A DNA stretch of 64,000 bases from Crossiella sp. SN42 (GTDB lineage: Bacteria; Actinomycetota; Actinomycetes; Mycobacteriales; Pseudonocardiaceae): positions 1 through 64,000 of the forward strand of contig NZ_JAMHIV010000024.1 in NCBI RefSeq assembly GCF_023897065.1. The letters are read 5' to 3'. The notes under the pieces are model-generated. The model searched no databases and was not told where the DNA came from. It saw only the letters and a list, made by a program, of their open reading frames with translations. The position numbers and the translations under genes were made by a program. Below, piece after piece: positions 1 through 8,159 of this stretch. Position 1 is the stretch's first letter; each line of letters opens with the position of its first letter.

Positions 1-398
1 GGTGTGGGCGCGGGGCTGGGTTGTGGGTTTGAGAGGCGAGGCGGCTGGCGGTCTGGGGTCGTTTCTGGGGCGGGGTGCTGCGTGTTGCTGAGACCGGCTC
101 TGCTCGGTGGGCCGGGTTGGCTGGGCGTGGCCGTTGGTTGCGGCCGTGGCTTCGGGTGAAGGGTGGCGCTTGTCCGGGCCGCTGGTTCCCCGCCCGCGCC
201 TCCGCTTCCTCTGCGGAACGCTTTTCGGGGCGAAAAGGTTGCTTTCCGTCTTGATCTTGGGGGCGGGTTGGTGGGGAGCGTGGGGTGTTGGGGTGGAGTT
301 GGGGGCTGGGGTGGCGGGGGTTCGTGGGGTCGGGCGGGGTTCGTGGTCTCATTGGGAGTCGTGTGGGGCGGTCGCCGTTTCACGTGAAACGGCGACGG
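1..398. other. Intergenic region upstream of rsmG
   Basis: I see no convincing gene here. The plus strand is strongly G/T-rich with long runs of G and GT. Short open frames exist on both strands but encode low-complexity Gly/Trp/Arg-rich peptides with no recognisable motif. In related actinomycetes the jag gene precedes rsmG, so its 3' end probably lies just left of the window. The only clear signal is a parS site near the right end, at 377-390. The segment is probably a promoter and parS-bearing spacer. Confidence 0.6.
377..390. promoter_or_regulatory. parS site 1
   Basis: The 14-base palindrome GTTTCACGTGAAAC is an exact match to the core of the ParB-binding consensus (TGTTTCACGTGAAACA). 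It lies just upstream of rsmG, 43 bases left of a second copy. ParB, encoded 1.7 kb downstream, is expected to nucleate here. Confidence 0.93.
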
Positions 399-1100
399 AT
401 GGGACGGGGTGTGGGCGTGGTTTCACGTGAAACGGTGGCGGTGCCGGAGGTTGCGGCGCGTGTCTTTGGGGACCGGCTTGGGTTGGCGGTGCGGTTCGCC
501 GAGATGCTCATCGAGCAGGGTGAGACTCGTGGACTGATCGGGCCCCGTGAGGTTGAGCGGGTGTGGGATCGGCACATGTTGAACTCGGCGGTGGTCTCCG
601 ACCTTCTGGCTCCGAACGCCTCGGTGGTTGACGTGGGTTCTGGGGCCGGGCTTCCTGGGTTGCCGATGGCGATTGCTCGGCCCGATGTGTCCATCACGTT
701 GTTGGAGCCGATGGCTCGGCGGGTGGCTTGGCTGACCGAGGTCGTGGAAGAGCTGGATCTCGATGTGACCGTTGTCCGGGGCCGCGCTGAGGAGAAGGCC
801 GTTCGGGAACAGCTTGCTGGCGCCGATGTAGTGACTGCGCGGGCAGTCGCTCCATTGGCGAAGTTGGCTGGGTGGTGTCTTCCGTTGACCCGGCCCGAAG
901 GGCAGCTGCTGGCGTTGAAGGGGTCCAGTGCGGCTGAGGAGTTGGCGCGGGATGAACAGGCTGTGGCGGCGGTGGGGGGCGTGAACGGTCGGATTGTGGT
1001 GTGCGGGGAAGGGGTTCTTGAGGTGCCGACGACGGTAGTTGTGGTCGATCGTGCTCCAGGGCGTGACGGGAAGCGTCGGAGAAGGAAGGATCGGGGATGA
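399..1100 (+). CDS. rsmG: 16S rRNA (guanine-N7) methyltransferase RsmG
   Basis: SAM-dependent methyltransferase that modifies the 530-loop guanine (G527 in E. coli numbering) of 16S rRNA in the cytoplasm. The protein is 233 residues from the ATG at 399, a normal length for the family. The SAM-binding motif VDVGSGAGLPG is at residues 77-87, with the conserved RHMLNS just before it at 58-63. GTG codons at 411 and 417 are alternative starts. Codons 7-13 (VSRET) are written by a parS sequence, so this N-terminal stretch doubles as a ParB site and may not be a true protein feature. The stop overlaps the parA start as ATGA, implying translational coupling. The order rsmG-parA-parB is the standard actinobacterial origin-proximal arrangement. 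Confidence 0.95.
   Translation: MGRGVGVVSRETVAVPEVAARVFGDRLGLAVRFAEMLIEQGETRGLIGPREVERVWDRHMLNSAVVSDLLAPNASVVDVGSGAGLPGLPMAIARPDVSITLLEPMARRVAWLTEVVEELDLDVTVVRGRAEEKAVREQLAGADVVTARAVAPLAKLAGWCLPLTRPEGQLLALKGSSAAEELARDEQAVAAVGGVNGRIVVCGEGVLEVPTTVVVVDRAPGRDGKRRRRKDRG
420..433. promoter_or_regulatory. parS site 2 (inside rsmG 5' end)
   Basis: An exact GTTTCACGTGAAAC palindrome lying within the first codons of rsmG, where it encodes V-S-R-E-T. If rsmG in fact starts downstream of this point, the site is in the leader instead. Confidence 0.92.
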
Positions 1101-2080
1101 GGCCGGAGTCGCCCCTGTTTTCGCATCCGGAGCGCGAAACGGCCGCTGTTCCACGTGAAACACTCGCACCGGATTCGGTGACACCCCACGCGCCCGAGGA
1201 GAGCACCGTGTGGACCCCCATTGCCGAGGAAGCCGAGCGCGCCACCCGCGTTCTTCACCCCGACGCCCTGCAGTTGCCGCGCCCAGCCCGGCGCCGCGTC
1301 CTCACCGTGGCCAACCAGAAGGGCGGCGTCGGTAAGACCACCAGCACGGTCAACCTGGCCGCCGCGCTCGCCCTGCACCACCTCAAAGTCCTGGTGATCG
1401 ATCTCGACCCGCAGGGCAACGCGAGCACCGCCCTCGGCGTCGAACACCGCTCCGGCACCCCCTCCATCTACGAGGTGCTGATCGGGGAGATCTCGCTCGC
1501 CGACGCCGCCGCGCCGAGCAACCAGACCGACAACCTGGTGTGCGTGCCGGCCACCATCGACCTGGCCGGCGCCGAGATCGAGCTCGTCTCGATGGCCTCC
1601 CGCGAGTCCCGGCTCAAGGAAGCCCTCTCTCCCGAGGCGCTCGACTCGCTGCAGCCCGACTACGTCTTCATCGACTGCCCGCCCTCGCTCGGCCTGCTCA
1701 CGTTGAACGCGATGGTCGCCGCGCAGGAAGTCCTCATCCCGATCCAGTGCGAGTACTACGCGCTGGAGGGACTGAGCCAGCTGCTGGGCAACATCGAGCT
1801 CGTGCAGCAGCACCTGAACCCGGACCTGGACGTGTCCACCATCCTGCTCACCATGTACGACGGCCGGACCAAGCTGGCCGACCAGGTGACCACCGAGGTG
1901 CGCAACCACTTCCAGGAACGTGTCCTCAAGACCGTGATCCCCCGCAGTGTGAAGGTCTCCGAGGCGCCTGGCTTCGGGCAGACGATCATCACCTACGACC
2001 CGGGTTCGCGGGGCGCGATGAGCTACCTCGACGCAGCCAAGGAACTCGCCGTACGCGGCGCCGAGATGGGAACTACATGA
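1097..2080 (+). CDS. parA: Chromosome partitioning ATPase ParA (Soj family)
   Basis: Walker-type ATPase that drives segregation of the ParB-parS origin complex on the nucleoid. The protein is 327 residues. The deviant Walker A motif KGGVGKTT is at about 75-82, the Walker A' region IDLDPQGN at 101-108, and Walker B FIDCPPS at 191-197. The first ~65 residues form a low-complexity extension, common in actinobacterial ParA; it contains a parS-encoded stretch (VPRET). The ATG overlaps the rsmG stop (ATGA), and the parA stop overlaps the parB start (ATGA), so the three genes form one tightly coupled operon. Confidence 0.97.
   Translation: MRPESPLFSHPERETAAVPRETLAPDSVTPHAPEESTVWTPIAEEAERATRVLHPDALQLPRPARRRVLTVANQKGGVGKTTSTVNLAAALALHHLKVLVIDLDPQGNASTALGVEHRSGTPSIYEVLIGEISLADAAAPSNQTDNLVCVPATIDLAGAEIELVSMASRESRLKEALSPEALDSLQPDYVFIDCPPSLGLLTLNAMVAAQEVLIPIQCEYYALEGLSQLLGNIELVQQHLNPDLDVSTILLTMYDGRTKLADQVTTEVRNHFQERVLKTVIPRSVKVSEAPGFGQTIITYDPGSRGAMSYLDAAKELAVRGAEMGTT
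1147..1162. promoter_or_regulatory. parS site 3 (inside parA 5' end)
   Basis: TGTTCCACGTGAAACA matches the 16-base parS consensus with one change (C for T at position 5). It lies in the early codons of parA and encodes V-P-R-E-T. Together with the copies at 377 and 420 it makes a three-site cluster in 0.8 kb. Confidence 0.88.
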
Positions 2081-3051
2081 CAGAACGAAAGGGCGGGCTC
2101 GGCCGAGGTCTCGCCGCACTGATCCCCAGCGGCCCGCCGCCCGGTGCGGCGGGCGCCTCCTCCCCCGCCGCCACCGCGGTGGCCTCCCGGCCCAAGGGTG
2201 AGGCGGCGGAGCCGGAGACCTCGGTGGCCGGTGCGGTCTACCGCGAGGTGCCGACCGCGGCGATCAAGCCGAACCCGAAGCAGCCCCGGCACGTCTTCGA
2301 CGAGGACGCGCTGTCCGAGCTGGAGCACTCGATCCGCGAGTTCGGGCTCATGCAGCCCGTCGTGGTCCGGGAGCTCGGCAAGGGTCAGTACGAGCTCGTC
2401 ATGGGCGAGCGGCGGCTCCGGGCCTCGCAGCAGGCGGGGCTGGACCGGATTCCGGCCATCGTCCGGCAGACCGCCGATGAGGCGATGCTGCGGGACGCGC
2501 TGCTGGAGAACATCCACCGGGTGCAGCTGAACCCGCTCGAAGAGGCGGCGGCCTATCAGCAGCTGCTGGAGGAGTTCGAGGTCACCCACGAGGAGCTGGC
2601 CGGCCGGATCGGCCGCAGCCGCCCGGTGATCACCAACACCATCCGGCTGCTGAAGCTGCCCCTCCCCGTGCAGCGCCGGGTCGCCGCCGGGGTGCTCTCC
2701 GCCGGGCACGCCCGCGCCCTGCTCGGGCTGGACGACCCCGGCCGCCAGGAGGACCTGGCCGCCAAGATCGTTGCCGAGGGTCTGTCGGTGCGCGCCACCG
2801 AGGAGGCCGTGGTGCTCGCCAAGAGCGAGCAGCCCGCCAAGGCCAAGCCGGCGGCGCGCAAGCCGATCCAGGCCCCCGGCCTTCAGGACCTCGCGGAGAA
2901 GCTGTCGGACGCGTTCGACACCCGGGTCAAGGTCGAGCTCGGCCGGCGCAAGGGCCGGATCGTGCTCGAGTTCGGCTCCGTGGACGACCTTGAGCGCATC
3001 GTGGAGCTGATGGGACATAACGGGACAAAACGGGCACAGCAGGGCGGCTAG
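2077..3051 (+). CDS. parB: Chromosome partitioning protein ParB
   Basis: CTP-dependent DNA clamp that loads at parS and spreads along DNA to form the segregation complex with ParA. The protein is 324 residues from the ATG that overlaps the parA stop. The typical N-terminal ParA-interacting peptide [17 protein letters not shown] is present. The ParB/Srx CTPase fold follows, with GERRLRA at 110-116 and [14 protein letters not shown] at 144-157. A helix-turn-helix spans about 170-192, and a C-terminal dimerisation domain follows an Ala/Lys/Pro linker. Confidence 0.97.
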   Translation: MTERKGGLGRGLAALIPSGPPPGAAGASSPAATAVASRPKGEAAEPETSVAGAVYREVPTAAIKPNPKQPRHVFDEDALSELEHSIREFGLMQPVVVRELGKGQYELVMGERRLRASQQAGLDRIPAIVRQTADEAMLRDALLENIHRVQLNPLEEAAAYQQLLEEFEVTHEELAGRIGRSRPVITNTIRLLKLPLPVQRRVAAGVLSAGHARALLGLDDPGRQEDLAAKIVAEGLSVRATEEAVVLAKSEQPAKAKPAARKPIQAPGLQDLAEKLSDAFDTRVKVELGRRKGRIVLEFGSVDDLERIVELMGHNGTKRAQQGG

Positions 3052-3103
3052 CCAGGGTATTGCCGACTTATGTCACGGTGACGTTTTCAGATGGGAACGT
3101 CTG

Positions 3104-4051
3104 TCAGCTGCGGGCGAGCGCTCGCTCGACCAGGGTGCCGAACACCTCACCGAGCGAGCGCCCGGCGGCCTCCACCGCCATCGGCACCAACGAGGTCTCG
3201 GTGAGTCCCGGCGAGACGTTCACTTCCAGGAAGTGCACCGTGCCGTCCGGCGCCACGATCGCGTCCGTGCGGGAGATGTCGCGGAGGCCGAGCAACTGGT
3301 GCGCGGCCACCGCCAGCTCCCCCACCGCCCGCTGGGTCTCCGGCGCCAGCCGGGCCGGCGCGTGGAACGTGGTGAGTCCAGCGGTGTACCGAGCGGAGTA
3401 GTCGTACACGCCGTTCTCCGGCAGGATCTCCACCGCAGGCAGGGCCTGGGGCCCCTCCGGGGTGTCCAGCACGCCCACGGCCACCTCAACGCCGGAAACG
3501 TAGGTCTCCGCGAGCACGGTGTCCCCGTAGGCCAGGCAGTCCACCATCGCGGCGGGCAGGTCCGCCGCGTCCCGCACCACGGTCGCGCCCAGCGCCGAGC
3601 CGCCCTGGTCCGGCTTGAGCATCAGCGGCAGGCCGAGCCGGTCGACCAGCGCGTCCAGCACCGCCTGGGCGCCGAGCACCCGGAACGTGCTGTGCGGCAG
3701 CACCACCCAGTCCGGCGTGCTCAGCCCGGCGCGGGCCAGCTCGCCCTTGGCGGTCGGCTTGTCCCAGGCGCGGCGGCAGGCCCTCGGGTCGGTGCCCACG
3801 TACGGCACGCCGAGCATCTCCAGCACCGACTGCACCGCGCCGTTCTCCCCCTCGCCGCCGTGCAGCGCGATCACCGCGGCATCCGGCCGGTGCTGCCGCA
3901 GCCGCTCCAGCAGCGCGCCGTCGGCGTCCCACTCCTCCACCGTCAGCCCGGTCTCACGCAGCGCGGCGGAGAGCCTGCGGCCCGACCGCAGCGAGACCTC
4001 CCGCTCGTGGGACAGCCCACCGGCCAGCACCGCGACCCAGCGATCAGACAC
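3104..4051 (-). CDS. ddl: D-alanine--D-alanine ligase
   Basis: ATP-grasp enzyme joining two D-alanines for the peptidoglycan stem peptide, in the cytoplasm. The protein is 315 residues, normal for DdlB-type enzymes. The N-terminal motif VAVLAGGLSHEREVSLRSG is followed by LHGGEGENGAVQ, then the ATP-binding LMLKPDQGGSALG and the C-terminal FLEVNVSPGLTETSL with the metal-binding Glu and Asn. Some related genomes carry a second ddl elsewhere, so this could be one of two copies. It is convergent with parB across a 52-base gap that contains only a weak hairpin (3080-3101). Confidence 0.9.
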   Translation of the reverse strand: MSDRWVAVLAGGLSHEREVSLRSGRRLSAALRETGLTVEEWDADGALLERLRQHRPDAAVIALHGGEGENGAVQSVLEMLGVPYVGTDPRACRRAWDKPTAKGELARAGLSTPDWVVLPHSTFRVLGAQAVLDALVDRLGLPLMLKPDQGGSALGATVVRDAADLPAAMVDCLAYGDTVLAETYVSGVEVAVGVLDTPEGPQALPAVEILPENGVYDYSARYTAGLTTFHAPARLAPETQRAVGELAVAAHQLLGLRDISRTDAIVAPDGTVHFLEVNVSPGLTETSLVPMAVEAAGRSLGEVFGTLVERALARS

Positions 4052-4074
4052 TGCACAGCTCCTTGCGTGAATGG

Positions 4075-4110
4075 CGACGGTCCACTGTGATCGTCCACAG
4101 TGGACCGTCG
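4075..4110. repeat. Perfect 15-bp inverted repeat in the ddl/aminotransferase gap
   Basis: Arms CGACGGTCCACTGTG (4075-4089) and its exact complement (4096-4110) flank a 6-base loop. It lies between the aminotransferase stop and the ddl start on the minus strand, so it sits in the 5' leader of ddl. No U-run follows in either direction, so it is more likely a protein-binding or regulatory hairpin than a simple terminator. It contains the palindrome GTCCACAGTGGAC, which recurs in this window. Confidence 0.7.
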
Positions 4111-4132
4111 GGAAAAGCGTTGCGGGAAAAGG

Positions 4133-5482
4133 TCAGGCGGTGTCCGGGGACGGCGACTGCGGACCGGTGGACTGGCGGCGGTGCACCTGGCCGAAGGTGC
4201 TGATCAGCTCCAGCTCGCCCTCCAGCACGGTGGCCAGCCTGCGCACGCCCTCGCGGATCCGCTCCGGGGTCGGGTAGCAGAAAGACAACCGCATCTGCCC
4301 GTTGCCGGAGCCGTCGCCGAAGAACGCGGTGCCGGGCACGAAGGCCACCCGCTGGGTGACCGCGCGCGGCAGCATCGCCTTGGTGTCAATGCCTTCCGGC
4401 ACGCTCACCCACACGTAGAAGCCGCCGTCCGGCTTGGTCCACCGGCAGCCGGCGGGCAGGTGCGCCTCCAGCGCGGCGAGCATGGCGTCCCTGCGCTCGC
4501 GGTAGACCTCGCGGTAGTTCTTGATCTGGCCCATCCAGTCGTGCTGGGCCAGGTACCGGGAGACCACCGCCTGGGTGAAGGTGGGCGGGCAGAGCGTGGC
4601 CGACTCCGAGGCCAGCACCAGCTTCTCCCGCACCGCGTGCGGGGCCAGCGCCCAGCCGACCCGCAGCCCCGGCGCGAAGGTCTTGGAGAACGAGCCGAGG
4701 TAGACCACGTTCTCCGGCTCCATCGAGCGCAGCGCCGGGTAGGTCTGGCCGTCGAAGCCGAGCATCCCGTACGGGTTGTCCTCGACCACCAGCACGCCGT
4801 GCCGGGCGCAGATCTCCAGCACCTCGGCCCGCCGGTGCACCGCCAGGGTCACGCCTGCCGGGTTGTGGAAGTTCGGGATCGTGTAGAGGAACTTGACCCG
4901 GCGACCGGCCGAGGCCAGCGCGGTCAGCGTGCGGTCCAGCTCGCCGGGGATGAGGCCCTCGTCGTCCAGCGGCACGTGCACGACCTCGGCCTGGTAGGCG
5001 GAGAAGGTGCCCAGCGCGCCGACGTAGGACGGCGCCTCGGCGACCACCACGTCACCGGGATCGCAGAAGATCCGGGTGACCATGTCCAGGCCGGACTGCG
5101 AGCCCACGGTGACCGTGACGTCGTCCGGGTGGGCCGAGATGCCCTCCAGCGCCATGATCTGGCAGATCTGCTCGCGCAGCGCCGGGATGCCCTGCGCGGA
5201 GGCGTACTGCAGCGCGGTCTGGCCCTCCGCCGCCATCAGCTGGGCCACGTCGGCCGAGAGCGACTCCAGCGGCAGCGCGGCCAGGTACGGCATGCCACCG
5301 GCCAGCGAGACCACCTCGGGGCGGCTGGCCACCGAGAACAGCGCCCTGATCTCCGAAGCCGTCATCCCCGCGGTGCGCGCCGCATAGCGCCTCAGGTGGG
5401 GGTCCAGGCTGCGCCCCGCTGCCGCCGCGGCCGGGACAGCGGACGGATTTTGCTGTTCGGGCGTTGAGGCAGGTAGGTTCAT
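4133..5482 (-). CDS. PLP-dependent class I/II aminotransferase (LysN/2-aminoadipate-like)
   Basis: Fold-type I PLP aminotransferase of 449 residues from ATG 5482. The N-terminal ~45 residues are a low-complexity leader ahead of RYAARTAGMTASEIR. Visible motifs are the substrate-gate SLAGGMPY, the cofactor-contact IPNFHNPAG, VVEDNPYG with the PLP-nitrogen-binding Asp, and SFSKTFAPGLRVGW with the Schiff-base Lys. It has no GntR DNA-binding domain, so it is a free enzyme and not a MocR regulator. The substrate cannot be read from sequence; the family includes 2-aminoadipate and aromatic or branched-chain aminotransferases. A possible -10 (TAGACT on the minus strand, 5515-5520) lies upstream. Confidence 0.88.
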   Translation of the reverse strand: MNLPASTPEQQNPSAVPAAAAAGRSLDPHLRRYAARTAGMTASEIRALFSVASRPEVVSLAGGMPYLAALPLESLSADVAQLMAAEGQTALQYASAQGIPALREQICQIMALEGISAHPDDVTVTVGSQSGLDMVTRIFCDPGDVVVAEAPSYVGALGTFSAYQAEVVHVPLDDEGLIPGELDRTLTALASAGRRVKFLYTIPNFHNPAGVTLAVHRRAEVLEICARHGVLVVEDNPYGMLGFDGQTYPALRSMEPENVVYLGSFSKTFAPGLRVGWALAPHAVREKLVLASESATLCPPTFTQAVVSRYLAQHDWMGQIKNYREVYRERRDAMLAALEAHLPAGCRWTKPDGGFYVWVSVPEGIDTKAMLPRAVTQRVAFVPGTAFFGDGSGNGQMRLSFCYPTPERIREGVRRLATVLEGELELISTFGQVHRRQSTGPQSPSPDTA

Positions 5483-5564
5483 GCGGCGCTCCGGTATCGG
5501 CGATCGTCCGAGCCAGTCTAGGCCGCCGATGGCACCGATGGCGCCGAGTGTGATCCGGCCTCCC

Positions 5565-5593
5565 TGTCGAAGCCGGTGCGCTGCGCCTATGCT
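5565..5593 (+). promoter_or_regulatory. Putative promoter of the GNAT gene
   Basis: TGTCGA (5565-5570) and TATGCT (5588-5593) are spaced by 17 bases, a plausible primary-sigma promoter about 50 bases upstream of the GTG start at 5645. Confidence 0.4.
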
Positions 5594-5644
5594 GGTTCTC
5601 GGTGCCCGTGGTGCGCGGGCATGCCGTTCTTGCTGGGAGGTCAG

Positions 5645-6283
5645 GTGTCGCGACGCGTAGTCGGCGTCACGTTGGACAACCTCGACCACCTGTCCCGGCA
5701 CTCCCGGGGCTGTGTGTTCTGGGAGCTCGCTCCACACATGAAGGAGCAGTCCGAGGAGTTCGGCCAGACTGAGTTCGACAAGGAAGCCTGGATCTCCGCG
5801 GTGTTGCTGGAGTGGGGTTCCTGCGGCCGGATCATCTACGCCGACGGGGTGCCCGCCGGTCATGTGCTCTACGCCCCGCCCGGTGTGGTGCCACGGGCGT
5901 CCACCTTCCCCACCTCCCCGGTCAGCGCGGACGCGGTGCTGATCACCGCGTTGCAGGTGCTGCCGGAGTTCACCGGCGGCGGCCTCGGCCGGGTGCTGGT
6001 GCAGGCGGTGGCCAAGGACCTGACCAGGCGCGGGGTGAAGGCGATCGAGGCCTTCGGCGACGCGACGCCTGACCAGCCCAACTGCGTGCTGCCCGCGGAC
6101 TTCCTGCTCAGCGTCGGGTTCAAGACCGTGCGCCCGCACCCGAAGTGGCCGCGGATGCGCCTGGAGCTGCGGACCGCGCTGACCTGGAAGGAAGACGTGG
6201 AGGCCGCGCTGGAGCGACTGCTGGGCACGGTGTCCATCAGCGCCACCGCCGGGAGCAAGGAACCGAGCTTCCGCCCCGTCTGA
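5645..6283 (+). CDS. GNAT-family N-acetyltransferase
   Basis: A 212-residue protein with the GNAT acyl-CoA-binding signature in the middle: TALQVLPEFTGGGLGRVLVQAV has the beta-strand plus Q/GxGxG/A-like P-loop. The GTG at 5645 is preferred because GGGAGGTCA sits just upstream; an in-frame ATG at 5576 would add 23 Cys-rich residues. It occupies the position of Rv3916c next to parB in mycobacteria. The substrate is unknown. A strong bidirectional terminator follows. Confidence 0.8.
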   Translation: MSRRVVGVTLDNLDHLSRHSRGCVFWELAPHMKEQSEEFGQTEFDKEAWISAVLLEWGSCGRIIYADGVPAGHVLYAPPGVVPRASTFPTSPVSADAVLITALQVLPEFTGGGLGRVLVQAVAKDLTRRGVKAIEAFGDATPDQPNCVLPADFLLSVGFKTVRPHPKWPRMRLELRTALTWKEDVEAALERLLGTVSISATAGSKEPSFRPV

Positions 6284-6290
6284 GACCAAC

Positions 6291-6333
6291 GAGAAAGGCC
6301 CCCGACCCGGGAAACCGGGCGGGGGCCTTTCTC
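6291..6333. terminator. Bidirectional intrinsic terminator
   Basis: A long GC-rich stem GAGAAAGGCCCCC... pairs with ...GGGGGCCTTTCTC, ending in T-runs on one side and A-runs on the other. It separates the convergent GNAT and cwlM genes. Confidence 0.9.
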
Positions 6334-6343
6334 ATTGGCTGGT

Positions 6344-7498
6344 TCAGGCCGTCTCGGCCTTGGACAGCTCGTACTTGAGCAGGTCGTCGAAGGTGAACGT
6401 GCCGGTGGGCTGGTCGTTCTTGCCCAGCAGGTACAGCCGCTTCACCGCGACCAGGATGCCCTCGGCCACCACGTCCCGGAAGGCCGGGTCGAGCAGCCGG
6501 CGACGGTCCTCGGGGTTGGTCAGGTAACCGGTCTCCACCCGGACCGCGGTGCAGCGGGTCAGCCGCAGCGAGTCCCAGGTCTTGGGGTGGGTGCCGCAGT
6601 CCAGCATGCCGGTGCGGGCGGTCAGCTCGCGCTGGATGAACCCGGCCAGGGCCTCACCCACGGTGGAGCTGGTGCCGTGGCCGCTGCTGCCGAAGTGGAA
6701 GGTGGCCACGCCGCGGGCGTGCGGGGAGGAGTTCGCGTCCGAGTGCAGGGACAGGAACAGGTCCGCGTTGGCGCTGTTGGCGAACTGGGCGCGGTCGGAC
6801 TCCGGCGGGCACACCTGCGGGCCCCTGGAGAGCAGGGCCTCCATGCCGGTGGCCACCATGCGGCCCTCCAGCCGCCTGGCCAGGTCCCACATCAGGTCGG
6901 CCTCGGACACGCCGTCGACCACGATGCCCCGGTCGCCACCACCGTGACCGGGGTCGATCACGATCCGCTTGCCGGACAGGCGCGGGCCGGACCGGCGCAG
7001 GTGCTCCTGCTCGCGCAGGAACACCGGACGGCCGCCGCGCACCTTGGGCGCCAGCTGGCGCAGGGCGCGCAGCGTGCCAGGCCCGCACATGCCGTCGACG
7101 GAGAGGCCGTAGTCACGCTGGAAGTTGCGCAGCGCGTGCTCGGTCTGGTGACCGAAGACGCCGTCCGCGCGACCGGCGTTGAAGCCCAGTTCGAGCAGCC
7201 GCTGCTGCAGGGTGAGCACGTCGTCGCCGCTCATCGGCTGGGAGATCAGGTAGGCGAGGTTGCGGTCGCCGAGCTGCCAGCGCGCGTCGGTCAGCGCCCG
7301 GTAGGTGTTCGGACCGACGACGCCGTCGGTGATCAGCCCTCGTTGCTGCTGGAACGAGCGCACTGCGTGCTCGACCTGGCCATCGAAGTTGGTAGGCCTG
7401 ATCTGGCCGTTGGTGGCCGGTAGCAGCCCCAGCTTCACGAGAGTCGCCCGGATCTCGGCGACGGCTGGACCGTCATCACCCCGGCGGAGCAGCAGCAT
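6344..7498 (-). CDS. cwlM: CwlM-like peptidoglycan regulator / N-acetylmuramoyl-L-alanine amidase homologue
   Basis: A 384-residue protein with two peptidoglycan-binding type-1 domains (about 1-70 and 90-150) followed by an Amidase_3 domain (about 175-365). In the amidase domain, IDPGHGGGDRG carries the first zinc His, and SLHSDANSS and VETGYLTN the later motifs. No signal peptide is seen, as in mycobacterial CwlM. There, PknB-phosphorylated CwlM stays in the cytoplasm and activates MurA. The C-terminal tail GTFTFDDLLKYE has threonines matching the phosphorylated tail region of that family. Synteny with Rv3915 supports the call. A GAGGGG ribosome site precedes the ATG. Whether it retains amidase activity cannot be told from sequence. 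Confidence 0.88.
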   Translation of the reverse strand: MLLLRRGDDGPAVAEIRATLVKLGLLPATNGQIRPTNFDGQVEHAVRSFQQQRGLITDGVVGPNTYRALTDARWQLGDRNLAYLISQPMSGDDVLTLQQRLLELGFNAGRADGVFGHQTEHALRNFQRDYGLSVDGMCGPGTLRALRQLAPKVRGGRPVFLREQEHLRRSGPRLSGKRIVIDPGHGGGDRGIVVDGVSEADLMWDLARRLEGRMVATGMEALLSRGPQVCPPESDRAQFANSANADLFLSLHSDANSSPHARGVATFHFGSSGHGTSSTVGEALAGFIQRELTARTGMLDCGTHPKTWDSLRLTRCTAVRVETGYLTNPEDRRRLLDPAFRDVVAEGILVAVKRLYLLGKNDQPTGTFTFDDLLKYELSKAETA

Positions 7499-7789
7499 GC
7501 ACCCCTCGCATGACTCGGGCGCCGGAAATTCGTTCGGCGCGCAGTTGAAGACGTCCTATTGTGCCTTGCGGTTCGAGTACCCACGTGCGGGGCTACTCCC
7601 AGCAGTCGTTCCAGCACGAAAACGGCAACCCCGGCCTGCGGTTCACCATCCCGAGCGGCAGAACCACTCATCAGGATGACGAAGAACCGCGAACCGGGGT
7701 TGCACGATCCAGCTGGGGACTTTACGCCAGGTTCACCTGAACTAACTCATCGCACAGGTCAGCGCAGCGGGCGGGCCCTGGGGTAGGAC
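7499..7789. other. Intergenic region between cwlM and trxA
   Basis: About 290 bases with somewhat lower GC than its flanks. Because cwlM and trxA both run leftward, this segment should hold the cwlM promoter and the end of the trxB-trxA transcript. I found no convincing coding frame, and no strong hairpin followed by a T-run. Confidence 0.5.
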
Positions 7790-8116
7790 TCAGATCACGT
7801 CGCTCAGGTCGTTGAGGATCGCGGCCTTCGGCTTGGCGCCCACGATCGTCTTCACCGGCTTGCCGTCCCGGAAGAGCAGCATGGTCGGCACCGACATGAT
7901 CTGGTAGTCCCGCGCGGTGGACGGGTTGGCGTCGATGTCCAGCTTGGCGATGGTGATCTTGTCACCGTGCTCGCCCGCGATCTCCTCGAGGACCGGGGCG
8001 ACCATCTTGCACGGTCCACACCAGGTCGCCCAGAAGTCCACCAGCACCGGCTTGTCGCTCTGCAGCACGTCCTCGACGAAGCTCGCGTCGGACACGACCT
8101 TGGTGTTGTTGCCCAT
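7790..8116 (-). CDS. trxA: Thioredoxin
   Basis: A cytoplasmic disulfide reductase of 108 residues with the active site WCGPC in FWATWCGPCKMVAPVLEE, the cis-Pro loop SVPTMLLF, and the C-terminal helix. The ATG at 8116 is chosen because AGGAG lies five bases upstream; a GTG at 8122 would add two residues. It lies 43 bases downstream of trxB and shares its promoter. This is the mycobacterial trxB2-trxC arrangement. Confidence 0.97.
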   Translation of the reverse strand: MGNNTKVVSDASFVEDVLQSDKPVLVDFWATWCGPCKMVAPVLEEIAGEHGDKITIAKLDIDANPSTARDYQIMSVPTMLLFRDGKPVKTIVGAKPKAAILNDLSDVI

Positions 8117-8159
8117 CGTCACTCCTTGGTTGGGGGCAGGTGAATCGGGTCTGTGGGGC

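Noticed and set aside
107-430. Short plus-strand frames in the first 400 bases
   Set aside because: Low-complexity Gly/Trp/Arg peptides from a G/T-rich spacer, no family motif and no ribosome site.
380-2119. Long minus-strand open frame of 579 codons across rsmG and parA
   Set aside because: It is antisense to two certain genes, Arg/Pro/Ser-rich, with no motif. Long antisense frames are normal at this GC content.
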